Numbered from the stretch's first letter, positions 44,597-53,660 are shown. The stretch: DNA of 64,000 nt from Rhizobiales bacterium CCH3-A5 (GCA_001556025.1 LSIB01000007.1:62001-126000), one strand, 5' to 3'. Program-made: numbers and translations. The notes: generated by a model from the letters alone, not told the origin.

Positions 44597-45583
44597 TCAA
44601 CGCCCGTCGCCTGCCGCTTCGACATGCGCCAGCGCCCGTTCGAGCCGGCGGTACTCCTCTGGCGGCAGGGGAGCGAAAGGCGGGCGCACCGCATCGCAGT
44701 CCAGCGCCCCGAGTATCTTCAAGCAGGCCTTGAGCCGCGTCGTCGCCCGGCCGCCGGGCGGCTCGCGATAGACCGCGCAGGCGAGCGGATGGATGACCTC
44801 GTGCCAGTGGCGGGCTTCGTCCCAGCGCCCGGCCTGCGCCGCCCGCCAGAGCGCCACCAGCGGCGCGGGCGTAACGGCGGCAAGGCTGACCTGGCTCCCC
44901 TCTGAGCCGATCAGATAGCTCGTCAGCAGATGCTCGTCGCCTGAGCCGAGCACCGCGATTTCGGGGCGCAAGCGCCTGGCGAGGCGGCGGTTCTCGTCAT
45001 AAGTCGCGACCTCCCAGCTTCCTTCCTTGATGCCGGCGACGCGCGGCAGCGCAACGAGCCCCGCCAGCGTCGCGGCGTCATAGGGCATCGCGCCGGCGCC
45101 GACAGGAGCCTGATAGAGCAGAAACGGCAAGGAGCAGCCGGCCATGGCGTGGCGGTGGTGCAGCAGTGCCGACGTCCCGTCCCGGAACAGGCCCCAGGCA
45201 TTGGGCGGAAACAGCAGGATGGCGTCCGCGCCCGCCTCCTCCGCATCGCGCGCATGCAGCGCCGCCTCGAGACTCGATTCGGCGTTGACGCCGCTGGTCA
45301 GGAACACATCCGGCCCGAGCGCCTCCCGACAGATCGCGACGACGCGGCGCTTGTCCTCCCGGCTCAGCAGGAAATTCTCGCCGGCATGGCCGTTGATCAG
45401 CAGGCCCTCGATGCCGTCATGGCTTGCTACGCCTGAGACATGTGCGGCCAGGGCGGCCTCATCCAGGCTGAAATCGGGCTTCAGCGGGCAGACCGTCGCG
45501 GCATGGATACCGGTCAGGCGGGCGATCGCCGCCGCGACCCTGGGCTCGGGTGCGGGCAGCTCAGACATGGTGTGGCTGTTCAT
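44597..45583 (-). CDS. DapA family lyase/aldolase
   Basis: A 328-residue TIM-barrel protein of the dihydrodipicolinate synthase/N-acetylneuraminate lyase family. The Schiff-base lysine is in VAGIKEGS, and the conserved tyrosine lies in LLYQAPVG. The usual GTTGE motif reads NGHAGEN, so this is not a housekeeping DapA. Relatives in amino-acid catabolism deaminate or cleave keto-acid intermediates, for example the pyrroline-hydroxycarboxylate deaminase of hydroxyproline breakdown. It overlaps the dehydrogenase gene upstream by 23 bases. An ATG at 45568 is an alternative start. Confidence 0.87.
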   Translation of the reverse strand: MNSHTMSELPAPEPRVAAAIARLTGIHAATVCPLKPDFSLDEAALAAHVSGVASHDGIEGLLINGHAGENFLLSREDKRRVVAICREALGPDVFLTSGVNAESSLEAALHARDAEEAGADAILLFPPNAWGLFRDGTSALLHHRHAMAGCSLPFLLYQAPVGAGAMPYDAATLAGLVALPRVAGIKEGSWEVATYDENRRLARRLRPEIAVLGSGDEHLLTSYLIGSEGSQVSLAAVTPAPLVALWRAAQAGRWDEARHWHEVIHPLACAVYREPPGGRATTRLKACLKILGALDCDAVRPPFAPLPPEEYRRLERALAHVEAAGDGR

Positions 45584-46730
45584 CGGCGGCTCTGCCTGCG
45601 GCGGACGGGATGGGAGTCGGCGGCGCGGCGGGGGCCGGCAACCGGTCGATCGGAAACAGCGGATCGGCCGGCTCGGTCCCGAGAATGCGCTGCGCCAGCA
45701 GCCGCGCGAGATAGGGGCCGCTGGTGTAGCCGGAATGGACGCTGCCGCAGATATAGGCCTCGGGAATGCCCGGCAGCGGACCAACGACCGGCAGCGCATC
45801 GCGCGTCTCGGCCTCCAGCCCGGCCCAGGCGCGCGCGAGCCGTGCGTTCTTGAGCGCGGGAATAGCGTGGCAGGCGAGGCGCATATTGCCGATCAGGCTC
45901 TCTGGCACGATCTCCGCGCCGCCGCGCTCCCGGTCGCCCTTGCCCTGCCAGCCGCCGCCGATCACGACCGTGCCGTGCGGATACTGCTTCAGCGAGAGCA
46001 AGCCGCTGGCGATGCCGACGACGGTCCTCATGACGGGCGCGACGCGCTCGGTGACGGCAAGCTGGTTGACTAGAACCTTGATTGGAAGGGCGATGCCGAG
46101 CCATGCCGCCATCTCCTCCAGCCAGACGCCGCCGGCGAGCACGAGGCGCCTGGCCCTGACCGGCCCGGCTGCGGACTGCACGGCAAACCCCGCCTCCTCC
46201 CGCGCCACGCCCGACACGGGCGTCCGCTCGCGCAGATCGACGCCCGCCTCGATCAAGGCGCCGCGATAAGCCTGTCCGGTGAGGTGGGCATTGGCGTAGC
46301 CGTCGACCTTGCAGTGCCCGGCCAGCAGCACGCCCGGCCCCAATCCGGGCTCGACCTCCTGCGCGCGCGCAGCCGAGACCAGGTCGATCGGCGCGCCGGC
46401 CTCGCTGCGTTTGCCGGCGCGAAAGGTCAGAAGCTCCGCCTCGCGCTCGCTGAACGCCAGCGAAAGCCCGTCGCAGACGACGACGCCGACATCATGGCCG
46501 AGCCAGTCGCGCGCGGACGCCCACATCGCATGGGCCTTCAGCGCGTAGGGGATCAGCGCCACCCGCGTCATCTGCATCGTCAGCGTACCCGCGTTGACGC
46601 CGGACGCCTCGCGGCAGAGGCTGCCGCGCTCGAACAGCACGGTCTTCATGCCGGCGCGCGCGCAGAACAGCGCAACCGTCGCGCCATGGATGCCGCCGCC
46701 GATAACGGCGAGATCATAAGCGCTGCTCAT
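45561..46730 (-). CDS. FAD-dependent amine/imino acid oxidoreductase (DadA/HcnC-like)
   Basis: A 389-residue flavoprotein of the D-amino-acid oxidase superfamily. The N-terminal dinucleotide motif is VIGGGIHGATVALFCARAG, and the C-terminal part ends with AYICGSVHSGYTSGPYLARL. It corresponds to the beta (HcnC-like) subunit of three-part dehydrogenases for D-hydroxyproline, proline or opines. Its start overlaps the next subunit gene by 4 bases. With the two genes upstream it should form a membrane-associated dehydrogenase that passes electrons to quinone. Confidence 0.85.
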   Translation of the reverse strand: MSSAYDLAVIGGGIHGATVALFCARAGMKTVLFERGSLCREASGVNAGTLTMQMTRVALIPYALKAHAMWASARDWLGHDVGVVVCDGLSLAFSEREAELLTFRAGKRSEAGAPIDLVSAARAQEVEPGLGPGVLLAGHCKVDGYANAHLTGQAYRGALIEAGVDLRERTPVSGVAREEAGFAVQSAAGPVRARRLVLAGGVWLEEMAAWLGIALPIKVLVNQLAVTERVAPVMRTVVGIASGLLSLKQYPHGTVVIGGGWQGKGDRERGGAEIVPESLIGNMRLACHAIPALKNARLARAWAGLEAETRDALPVVGPLPGIPEAYICGSVHSGYTSGPYLARLLAQRILGTEPADPLFPIDRLPAPAAPPTPIPSAAGRAADEQPHHV

Positions 46731-48169
46731 AGCGGGGCCGGCGTCGGCACGGGGATGTCGCCATAGTCGAAGCGGCCGAGCAGATCCGCCAGCGGGACCG
46801 GCCGCAATGGCGGCCGCCCGGTCCAGTAGCCGACCTCTTCGCGCGAGCCGACCTGCAGGGCCAGCAACTCGGCCGCCATCTCGCCGCACATCCGGCCCTG
46901 GCACGGCCCCATGCCGCAGCGGGTGAAGTGCTTGAGCTGGTTGATGTCGCGCGCGCCATCGGCGATCGCGGTCTCGATCTCCGAGCGGGTCACGTCCTCG
47001 CAGCGGCAAACGACCGTCTCCGGCGCGATCGCCTCGACCATGGCGGGGCGCGGACGCATCAACCGCCCGACAGCGCCTGCGAAGGCTGACATGCGGGCGA
47101 GCCCGGCGCGGACCGACGCAGCCTCGCGCGCGAAGGTTTCAAGCGGAATCCGTCCGGCGTCATGGGCCGCGGCCAGTCCCGCGAGGTGCCCCAACAGTCG
47201 CGCCGGCCCCGCGCCCGCCACGGCCGCACCGTCGCCGACGGCATAAAGGCCCGCCACCGAACAGCGGCCGAATGCGTCGCGCACCGGTGTCCAGCCGCCG
47301 GCGGCCGGATCGAAATGGTGGCGCGCGCGCAAAAGTTTTGTGATCTCCGCGCCCGGCACGAGGCCGTGCCCGACCGCGAGCGCATCGGCCTCGTAGCCGC
47401 GCAATGATCCGCCCGTCGGCCGCCCCTGCGCATCGACAGGCGCGACGACGACGCGCTCGCAGGCCTCCGCGCCTTCGACGGCGACGACACCATGGCGAAA
47501 CAGCACCGGCACGCGCGCTGCGCCGAGCGTCAGCGCCCAGCCCAGGCCCTGACGGAGCAGATCCGGCCTGCGCGTGAGGCCCGGAAGCGCGCGCAGCCAG
47601 TCGCCCGGCCCCGACAGATCGACGACCGCCGCCACGGCCCCGCCTGCAGCGACGATCTTGGCCGCGACGGCGGCGAGCAGCGGTCCGCACCCGGCGACGA
47701 CGGTGCGGCGGCCAGGGACCATTCCCTGCGATTTCAGCAGGATCGTCGCGGCCGCGAGCCCGATCACCCCCGGCTTTGTCCAGCCCGGAAACGGCACCAG
47801 CCGCTCATGCGCGCCCGTCGCCGCCACGAGGCGCGGCGCAAAGAAGCTCTCATTGCCGGACGGCGTCACCGCATCGACGCGAAATGCGCCCGAGACCGAC
47901 CAGACGCGCGCCGAGCCGCGCCAGACGACCGACGACGCGGCGATCCCTGCCCGGAGAGCGTCGCCCGCATCGTCATCCGGGCCACGCTGGCCGGGCGATA
48001 CGGAGAGGCCCGCCGGCGGCGCGCGATAGACCTGCCCGCCCGGAGAGGCCGCCTCGTCCAGCAGAACGACCGACAGCCCGGCGCGGCTCGCCGCCAGTGC
48101 GGCGGCGGCCCCGGCCGGGCCTGCCCCGATGACGACGAGATCGGCCTGATGCGGCTTGGGCACAGCCAC
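46727..48169 (-). CDS. NAD(P)/FAD-dependent oxidoreductase, HcnB-like alpha subunit
   Basis: A 480-residue flavoprotein. The first FAD motif is VIGAGPAGAAAALAASRAG; a second GxGxxG-like segment is near CGPLLAAVAAKIVAAGG. The C-terminal BFD-like [2Fe-2S] domain has CRCEDVTRSEIETAI and the cluster CGMGPCQGRMC. This is the standard architecture of the alpha subunit of hydroxyproline/opine-type dehydrogenases and of HcnB. It lies one base from the small ferredoxin-like gene, in one unit. Confidence 0.88.
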   Translation of the reverse strand: MAVPKPHQADLVVIGAGPAGAAAALAASRAGLSVVLLDEAASPGGQVYRAPPAGLSVSPGQRGPDDDAGDALRAGIAASSVVWRGSARVWSVSGAFRVDAVTPSGNESFFAPRLVAATGAHERLVPFPGWTKPGVIGLAAATILLKSQGMVPGRRTVVAGCGPLLAAVAAKIVAAGGAVAAVVDLSGPGDWLRALPGLTRRPDLLRQGLGWALTLGAARVPVLFRHGVVAVEGAEACERVVVAPVDAQGRPTGGSLRGYEADALAVGHGLVPGAEITKLLRARHHFDPAAGGWTPVRDAFGRCSVAGLYAVGDGAAVAGAGPARLLGHLAGLAAAHDAGRIPLETFAREAASVRAGLARMSAFAGAVGRLMRPRPAMVEAIAPETVVCRCEDVTRSEIETAIADGARDINQLKHFTRCGMGPCQGRMCGEMAAELLALQVGSREEVGYWTGRPPLRPVPLADLLGRFDYGDIPVPTPAPL

Positions 48170-48170
48170 G

Positions 48171-48494
48171 TCAGACCGCGCCTCTCAGCTCGACCGAGAG
48201 GCCGTCCACGACCGCGACCTGGCAGGACTGGCGCAGGGCGCCATCGACCCGCACCACGCATTCCTGGCAGACGCCCATGAAGCAGTAGGCTCCGCGCGAC
48301 GCGCCGTCGCGCGGGCTGAGCCGCAACGCGACCACCCCCGCCGCCAACAACGCCGCCGCCAGCGTCTCGCCGCGATGAGCGCGGACGGCCGCACCATCGA
48401 CATGCAAGGTCACGGGCGCCCCGCGCTCAAAACCGTCGGCGAAGCGCAGCGCCGTCATGTGCAACTCCGCAGGCAGGTCAACATTCCGCGCCAT
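48171..48494 (-). CDS. (2Fe-2S)-binding protein, HcnA-like gamma subunit
   Basis: A 107-residue ferredoxin-like protein. The cluster-binding cysteines are in CFMGVCQECVV, with the last ligand in RQSCQV. It corresponds to the small (gamma) subunit of HcnABC-like dehydrogenases. A start at the ATG at 48458 would shorten it by 12 residues. It is the first gene of the unit that continues with the alpha and beta subunits and the DapA-family lyase. Confidence 0.87.
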   Translation of the reverse strand: MARNVDLPAELHMTALRFADGFERGAPVTLHVDGAAVRAHRGETLAAALLAAGVVALRLSPRDGASRGAYCFMGVCQECVVRVDGALRQSCQVAVVDGLSVELRGAV

Positions 48495-48517
48495 CCGCCG
48501 CTTTACATCAGATCACG

Positions 48518-48529
48518 ATTGTATACGTT
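48518..48529. promoter_or_regulatory. candidate GntR operator 2 (ATTGTATACGTT)
   Basis: The site lies between the divergent dehydrogenase gene (starts 48494) and the binding protein gene (starts 48618). Nine of its twelve bases form a palindrome-like ATTGTATACGTT. It shares ATTGTATACG with the site at 44551, so one regulator could control both units. Confidence 0.5.
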
Positions 48530-48617
48530 CCATAGACAATCGGTGCAACATGTCCAGTGTCGAGAGCGGGGCGTGACAGCGGCCGATGCGTTCAACCTGA
48601 CACGTCCGAGGGGAACC

Positions 48618-49430
48618 ATGATCAACAAATTCGCGCTCGGCCTCGCCGCGCTGCTCGGCCTCGCCACCGCCGCCCTGCCGCTGACGGCAGCCGCCCGCCC
48701 GCTCGACGACATCCTGAAATCGGGCACGCTCAGGGTCGGCGTCAACCCGACGCTGCCGCCGCTGGCCAAGTTCGACGACAAGAACCAGATCGTCGGCTTC
48801 GACGTCGATTTCGCCACCGAGATCGCCAAGATGCTCGGCGTCAAGCTCGAGGTGGTGCAGGTCGGCTCGCCCGACCGAATCCCCTTCGTCGCCTCGGGCA
48901 AGATCGACCTCGTGATGGGCGCGATGACGCGCAATCCCGAACGGGCCAAGGTGATCGACTTCACCGTGCCGGTCCATACCGAGATTTTCGGCGTGCTGAC
49001 GACCGAGACCAAGCCCTACAAGGATTGGAAGGAGCTAGACAGCCCGAACGTGACCCTTATTCAGGTGCGCGGCACCACGCCCGTCAAGTTCATCGAGGAC
49101 AATCTCAAGCAGGCCAAGGTCACGCTGCTCGACAATTATCCCGACGCGGTGCGCGCGATCGCGCAGGGACGCGGCGACGCGATGATCGACGTGATCGACT
49201 TCGTCGGCGAGCAGATGAACCGCTTCAAGGACGTGAAGTGGAAGGTCGTCGAAACGCCGGTCGACATCTACTACTGCAGCTTCGGGCTGGCCAAAAATTC
49301 CACCGGGCTGAAGGATTGGCTCAATGTCGCGATCTTCGAGATGCACCGTCGCGGCAAGACCGACGAAATGTGGCTGAAATGGTTCGGCATCAAGATGCTG
49401 CACCCCACCGGCGTCACGCCGTATTTCTGA
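48618..49430 (+). CDS. polar amino acid ABC transporter substrate-binding protein
   Basis: A 270-residue family-3 periplasmic binding protein with GAGGGGA as ribosome binding site and a Sec signal ending near TAAARP. The mature protein starts LDDILKSGTLRVGVNPTLPP and keeps VGSPDRIPFVASGKIDLVMG, so it is a paralogue of the protein at 43711. No permease or ATPase gene is next to it; it may share the permease complex encoded at 41423-43530. Confidence 0.92.
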   Translation: MINKFALGLAALLGLATAALPLTAAARPLDDILKSGTLRVGVNPTLPPLAKFDDKNQIVGFDVDFATEIAKMLGVKLEVVQVGSPDRIPFVASGKIDLVMGAMTRNPERAKVIDFTVPVHTEIFGVLTTETKPYKDWKELDSPNVTLIQVRGTTPVKFIEDNLKQAKVTLLDNYPDAVRAIAQGRGDAMIDVIDFVGEQMNRFKDVKWKVVETPVDIYYCSFGLAKNSTGLKDWLNVAIFEMHRRGKTDEMWLKWFGIKMLHPTGVTPYF

Positions 49431-49479
49431 GCCTGCCAACCCCTGCCGCCACCGCGCGGCAGGGACTGCGGACAAGCCC

Positions 49480-50520
49480 ATGCCGAACCAGCGCCCCGCC
49501 GCGCGCGGCGAGATCCAGACCGTCCGTGGGCCGCTCTCGCCGGAACGGCTCGGGCCGACCCTGATGCACGAACACCTCCTCTGTGACGTGACGCCGCCCG
49601 AGCTTGCGGCGCAGGGCCTTCCGCAGGTCGAGATCACGCCCGAGAACGCCTTCGCGATCCGCTACCACTGGTGCCGTGACTACGGGAACCACATCCTCTC
49701 CGACGTCGCGGAGATGACGCGGGAGGCGGCGTTCTTCGCTCAGGCAGGCGGCAGCGCCATCGTCGAGCTGACGATCGAAGGCATCAGGCCCGATCCGCTC
49801 GGCCTGCGCGCGATCTCGGAAGGCAGCGGCGTCCATGTCGTCGCCGGCTGCGGCTTCTACATCGAGAGTTTCGCCGGCGCAGCGCTGGCGCGCTCGGTCG
49901 ATGAGCTAGCCGCCATGATGATCGCGGGCGTCCGCCATGGCATCGGCGGCACGGATGTCCGCGCCGGCATCATAGGAGAGATCGGCGTCAGCGACCCGGC
50001 CACACCCGGCGAGCTGCGCGCGCTGACGGCGGCCGCAATTGCGCAAAGAGAGACCGGCGCGAGCATCAACGTCCATCCCGGACGCGACCCGGCTTCGCCG
50101 CTTCAGGTCGTCGCGCATGTCGCGGCCGCCGGCGGCGACGTCACGCGGCTGATCATCAGCCATCTCGACCGGACCTTCTCGACACTCGATCAGTCGCTCC
50201 GGCTGGTCGAGGCCGGGGCCGTGGCCGAATGGGATTTCTTCGGCATCGAGAGCTCCCATTATCCGTTCGCGCCGATCGACCTGCCCAATGACGGCATGCG
50301 CCTCAACCTGATCGCGGGCCTGATCGAACGCGGCCATGGCGCGCAGGTCGCGATCTCGCAGGACATCTGCACGAAGACGCGGCTCAGGCGGCACGGCGGC
50401 CATGGCTATGGCCATCTCATCGAGAACGTGGTCCCGATGATGCGCCGCAAGGGTTTCGACGATTCGATGATCGACCAGCTCCTGATCCAGACGCCGCGCC
50501 GGCTGCTGACTTTTGTCTGA
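49480..50520 (+). CDS. phosphotriesterase-family hydrolase
   Basis: A 346-residue member of the phosphotriesterase/lactonase branch of amidohydrolases. The first metal pair is in LMHEHLLCDV, the bridging carboxylate in GIIGEIGVSD (glutamate in place of the carbamylated lysine), the following histidines in INVHPG and ISHLDR, and the last aspartate in AISQDICTK. Relatives hydrolyse lactones or amides. It follows the binding protein gene by 49 bases and overlaps the transporter gene, so it may act on the imported compound. Confidence 0.85.
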   Translation: MPNQRPAARGEIQTVRGPLSPERLGPTLMHEHLLCDVTPPELAAQGLPQVEITPENAFAIRYHWCRDYGNHILSDVAEMTREAAFFAQAGGSAIVELTIEGIRPDPLGLRAISEGSGVHVVAGCGFYIESFAGAALARSVDELAAMMIAGVRHGIGGTDVRAGIIGEIGVSDPATPGELRALTAAAIAQRETGASINVHPGRDPASPLQVVAHVAAAGGDVTRLIISHLDRTFSTLDQSLRLVEAGAVAEWDFFGIESSHYPFAPIDLPNDGMRLNLIAGLIERGHGAQVAISQDICTKTRLRRHGGHGYGHLIENVVPMMRRKGFDDSMIDQLLIQTPRRLLTFV

Positions 50521-51394
50521 TACGCGCGAACGCGGCCCCGTCCACGGACAGCGCGACATCGCCATCGGCGCGCTGCTGATGGTCGGCGCGACCTTCTGCT
50601 TCGTCAGCCTCGATTCGATCCTGAAGCTGCTCGCCGCGCGGCATGACGTGCTGTTCCTCGCCTGGGGCCGCAATCTCTTCCAGGTCCTCTACCTCGCCGC
50701 CCTGATGCCGTTTCTCGGGGCGCGGCGCATGCTGGCGACGCGGCATCCGCGCGTTCAGGCGGCGCGCGGCGCGATGCTGGTGGGCACCACCGTCTTCGTC
50801 GTGCTCGCGCTGAAGGCCATGCCGCTGGCGCAGACCTATGCGATCACCTTCTCGGCGCCGCTGATCGCGACGATCCTCGCCATGGTCTTTCTGGGAGAAC
50901 GGCCCTCCCGGATGCGCTGGGTCTGGATCCTGATCGGCTTCGGCGGCGTCTTGGTGGCTTTGCAGCCGACAGCTCCCGACGCCGGCGCCTATCTCATCTT
51001 TCCGCTCGCCATGGCGCTGGCCAACGCCTGCTATCACGTTCTGACTAGGGCGATCGCGGGCGACGAGGAGCCGCTGGCGATGCTGTTCCATGTCGGCTTC
51101 TTCGCGCTGCTGATCGCCTCGCTCGCCTTGCCATGGTCGTGGTCGGCAATGGCTGCCTGGGAATGGGGCCTGCTCGCGATCGGCGGCGGCTTCGGTACGC
51201 TGGCGCATCTGCTGCTGATAGCAGCCTTCCGCAGGGCCCCGACCGCTGTCGTTTCGCCGATGATCTATACCCAGATCGTCGCCGCCTGCCTGCTGGGTTA
51301 CGTCGTCTTCGGCGAGGTTCCGACGCTGGCTACGCTGCTGGGAGCGGCGATCGTGGTGGCGAGCGGCATCGGGCTGATCCGGTCGAAGGAATAG
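50513..51394 (+). CDS. EamA/DMT family transporter
   Basis: A 293-residue protein with ten membrane segments in two EamA repeats (IAIGALLMVGATFCFVSLDS at the first; the second from about residue 150). The start is a TTG at 50513 that overlaps the hydrolase gene by 8 bases; no other start codon leaves the first helix intact. The substrate is unknown; relatives export or import amino acids and metabolites. Confidence 0.82.
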   Translation: MSDTRERGPVHGQRDIAIGALLMVGATFCFVSLDSILKLLAARHDVLFLAWGRNLFQVLYLAALMPFLGARRMLATRHPRVQAARGAMLVGTTVFVVLALKAMPLAQTYAITFSAPLIATILAMVFLGERPSRMRWVWILIGFGGVLVALQPTAPDAGAYLIFPLAMALANACYHVLTRAIAGDEEPLAMLFHVGFFALLIASLALPWSWSAMAAWEWGLLAIGGGFGTLAHLLLIAAFRRAPTAVVSPMIYTQIVAACLLGYVVFGEVPTLATLLGAAIVVASGIGLIRSKE

Positions 51395-51397
51395 ACG

Positions 51398-52063
51398 TCA
51401 GGAGATGTTGTCGAGTGAGAACCGCGACAGGCTTCGGATATGCGCCTGCGCCGCCTTGCGGGCGCGCTTGGCATCCTCCGCCTGCAGCGCGACGACGATC
51501 TCCATGTGCTCGACCGCGTCCTGCCCGACGCGGTCGGCCAGCCGCGCGATCTCGAACAGGCGCGTGGTGACGCGCAGCGAGCGGATCATCTGCCCCATCA
51601 CGGCGTTGCCGCAACCCTCGATGTAGAGCCCGTGGACATTGTCGTCCGAGCGCCAATGCGCGTCTGTGTGATAGCTGGTCGCCGCCAGCAGTTCCTCGAT
51701 CTCGCGCTGGACCATGCCGAGCCTGGCCTGCGACAGCCGGCCGGCCGCGAGCGAGGCCGCCTCGCCCTCGAGCAGTTCGCGCACCTTCAGGCTCTGGAGA
51801 TATTCGCCGAGATCGACATTGCGCACCATGAAGGAGCGGTTCGCCGCCTTGACCACAAGGCCCTCGCCTTCCAGCCGCTGCAGCGCCTCGCGCAGGGGCG
51901 TCCGCGAAATGCCCAGTATGTCGGCGAGCTTGGCTTCGACGATCAGCTCGCCGCCCTTCAGCCGGCGGCCGCGGATCATCTCCGACACCGCCTTGTAGGC
52001 GAGGTTGGAGAGGTTGTAGCCGCCTGTCTGCTCGGGAGCGTCGCTCGGCTCGATCAGGGTCAT
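51398..52063 (-). CDS. GntR family regulator with FCD domain
   Basis: A 221-residue regulator. The N-terminal winged helix has LADILGISRTPLREALQRLEGEGLV. The FCD domain shows the metal-binding set in DDNVHGLYIEG, EHMEIVVAL and AQAHIRSLS. It is encoded after the dihydropyrimidinase gene in the same direction and is the only regulator in the 40-54 kb island. It is the best candidate for the GTATAC sites at 44551 and 48518. Confidence 0.9.
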   Translation of the reverse strand: MTLIEPSDAPEQTGGYNLSNLAYKAVSEMIRGRRLKGGELIVEAKLADILGISRTPLREALQRLEGEGLVVKAANRSFMVRNVDLGEYLQSLKVRELLEGEAASLAAGRLSQARLGMVQREIEELLAATSYHTDAHWRSDDNVHGLYIEGCGNAVMGQMIRSLRVTTRLFEIARLADRVGQDAVEHMEIVVALQAEDAKRARKAAQAHIRSLSRFSLDNIS

Positions 52064-52146
52064 GCTGTCGTCTTCGTGCTGTGGTTGCAGGACCGTCTTT
52101 GGACCGGGCGGCGCATGTCATCAAGCCCCGCCGCGCGGGTTCGCCA

Positions 52147-53595
52147 TCAGCGATACCGCCCCGCGGGCTCGAACGGCGTCGGAAGCTGGCCCGCCGGCAC
52201 GGCCAGCGCCGAGCGCTCGCGGGCGATATGCAGACCCTGCATCGGCGCGCCGGCCGCTTGCCCGTCCCGCACGACGACTCGCCCGCGCAGGATCGTCGTC
52301 GCCGGCCAGCCCTTCACCGTGATCCCTTCATAGGGTGTGTAGTCGGCGCCGTGATGCATGAGCGACTGGCTGATCGTCACCTCGCGCTGGGGATCCCAGA
52401 TCGCGATGTCGGCATCCATGCCGATCGCGATCGAGCCCTTCTTCGTCAGGCCGTAGGTCTTCGCATGATTGGTCGAGGACAGCGCCACGAACTGGTTCAG
52501 CGTGATGCGACCCTTGCCGACGCCCTCCGAGAACAGGATCGGCAGCCTTGTCTCGACACCGGGGATGCCGTTGGGCACCCAGCGGAACGAGGTTTTCCCC
52601 TTCGGCGTCAGCTTGCCGGCCGGGTCCTCATAGCGAAACGGACAATGGTCGGAGGAAAAGACGCTGAAGATGCCGTTCTCCAGCCCCTCCCAGCAGGCCT
52701 GCTGGCTGGCATGGTCGCGCGGCGGCGGCGAGCAGACATATTTCGCGCCCTCCATGTTGAGGCCGTCCATGTCGGCCTCGGTCAGCACGAGATATTGCGG
52801 GCACGTCTCGCCATAGACCTTCAGGCCGCGCGAGCGGGCGCGCGCGATCTCCTCCATCGCCTCGCGATTGGAGACGTGGACGATCATCACCGGCACGTCG
52901 ACGAGTTCGGCGAGCGAGATGGCGCGATGCGTCGCCTCGCGCTCGACGGGGATGGGCCGCGACGTACCGTGGAATTTCGGCGCGATCTGCCCACCGCGCT
53001 CCAGACGGTCGGTCAGGAAGCGGATGGCGTCGTAATTCTCGGCATGGACCATGACGAGCGCGCCGGTCTCGCGCGCGACCGACATCACCTCCAGCATCTG
53101 CCGGTCGTTCAGCGCCAGCCCGTCATAGGTCATGAACACCTTGAACGAGGTGTAGCCGTCCTCGATCAGCGCCGGCAGCTCCTGCCCCAGCACCTGCTCG
53201 GTCGGGTCGGAGATCACGAGATGGAAGGCGACATCGACATGGCACTGGCCCTCCGCCAGCCCATGATAGGACTTGACCGTCTCGCGCAGGCTCACCCCCT
53301 TCTCCTGCACGCAGAACGGCATCACCGTGGTGTTGCCGCCGAACGCGGCGGAGAGCGTGCCGGACGCGAAATCATCGGCCATGACGATGCCCTCGCCGCT
53401 CGGCTGTGCGATGTGGACATGGCTGTCGATGCCGCCGGGCAGCACCAGCCTGCCCGTGGCGTCGATCGTCTCCGACGTCGCGCCGAGATCATGCCCGAGC
53501 GCCACGATGACGCCGTCGCGGATGCCGATATCGCAGGAGAAAATGTCCGATGCGGTCGCGATGGTGCCGCCCGCGATGATCAGGTCGTAAGCCAT
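52147..53595 (-). CDS. dihydropyrimidinase/hydantoinase family protein
   Basis: A 482-residue cyclic amidohydrolase. The metal-binding set is GGIDSHVHI, the carboxylated lysine in SFKVFMTYDG, the histidines of MVHAEN and IVHVSN, and the aspartate of SSDHCPF. It opens cyclic amides such as dihydropyrimidines, hydantoins or related rings. There is no adjacent beta-ureidopropionase or carbamoylase, so a normal pyrimidine pathway is not shown. The start is the ATG at 53595. Confidence 0.9.
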   Translation of the reverse strand: MAYDLIIAGGTIATASDIFSCDIGIRDGVIVALGHDLGATSETIDATGRLVLPGGIDSHVHIAQPSGEGIVMADDFASGTLSAAFGGNTTVMPFCVQEKGVSLRETVKSYHGLAEGQCHVDVAFHLVISDPTEQVLGQELPALIEDGYTSFKVFMTYDGLALNDRQMLEVMSVARETGALVMVHAENYDAIRFLTDRLERGGQIAPKFHGTSRPIPVEREATHRAISLAELVDVPVMIVHVSNREAMEEIARARSRGLKVYGETCPQYLVLTEADMDGLNMEGAKYVCSPPPRDHASQQACWEGLENGIFSVFSSDHCPFRYEDPAGKLTPKGKTSFRWVPNGIPGVETRLPILFSEGVGKGRITLNQFVALSSTNHAKTYGLTKKGSIAIGMDADIAIWDPQREVTISQSLMHHGADYTPYEGITVKGWPATTILRGRVVVRDGQAAGAPMQGLHIARERSALAVPAGQLPTPFEPAGRYR

Positions 53596-53648
53596 GTCAG
53601 ATCTCCGCCGGGCAGAGGAGCCGCACTGCAACTCGAACCCAGGATACA

Positions 53649-53660
53649 GTTTGTATGCAG
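53649..53660. promoter_or_regulatory. weak GntR-like site before the dihydropyrimidinase gene
   Basis: AGTTTGTATGCA lies 54 bases before the start of the dihydropyrimidinase gene. It is a degraded relative of the GTATAC sites. Only one half matches well. Confidence 0.2.

Noticed and set aside
46727..48494. Hydrogen cyanide synthase (hcnABC)
   Set aside because: The subunit plan is shared with many amine and imino acid dehydrogenases; the neighbouring DapA-family lyase and amino acid importer fit catabolism better than cyanide production.
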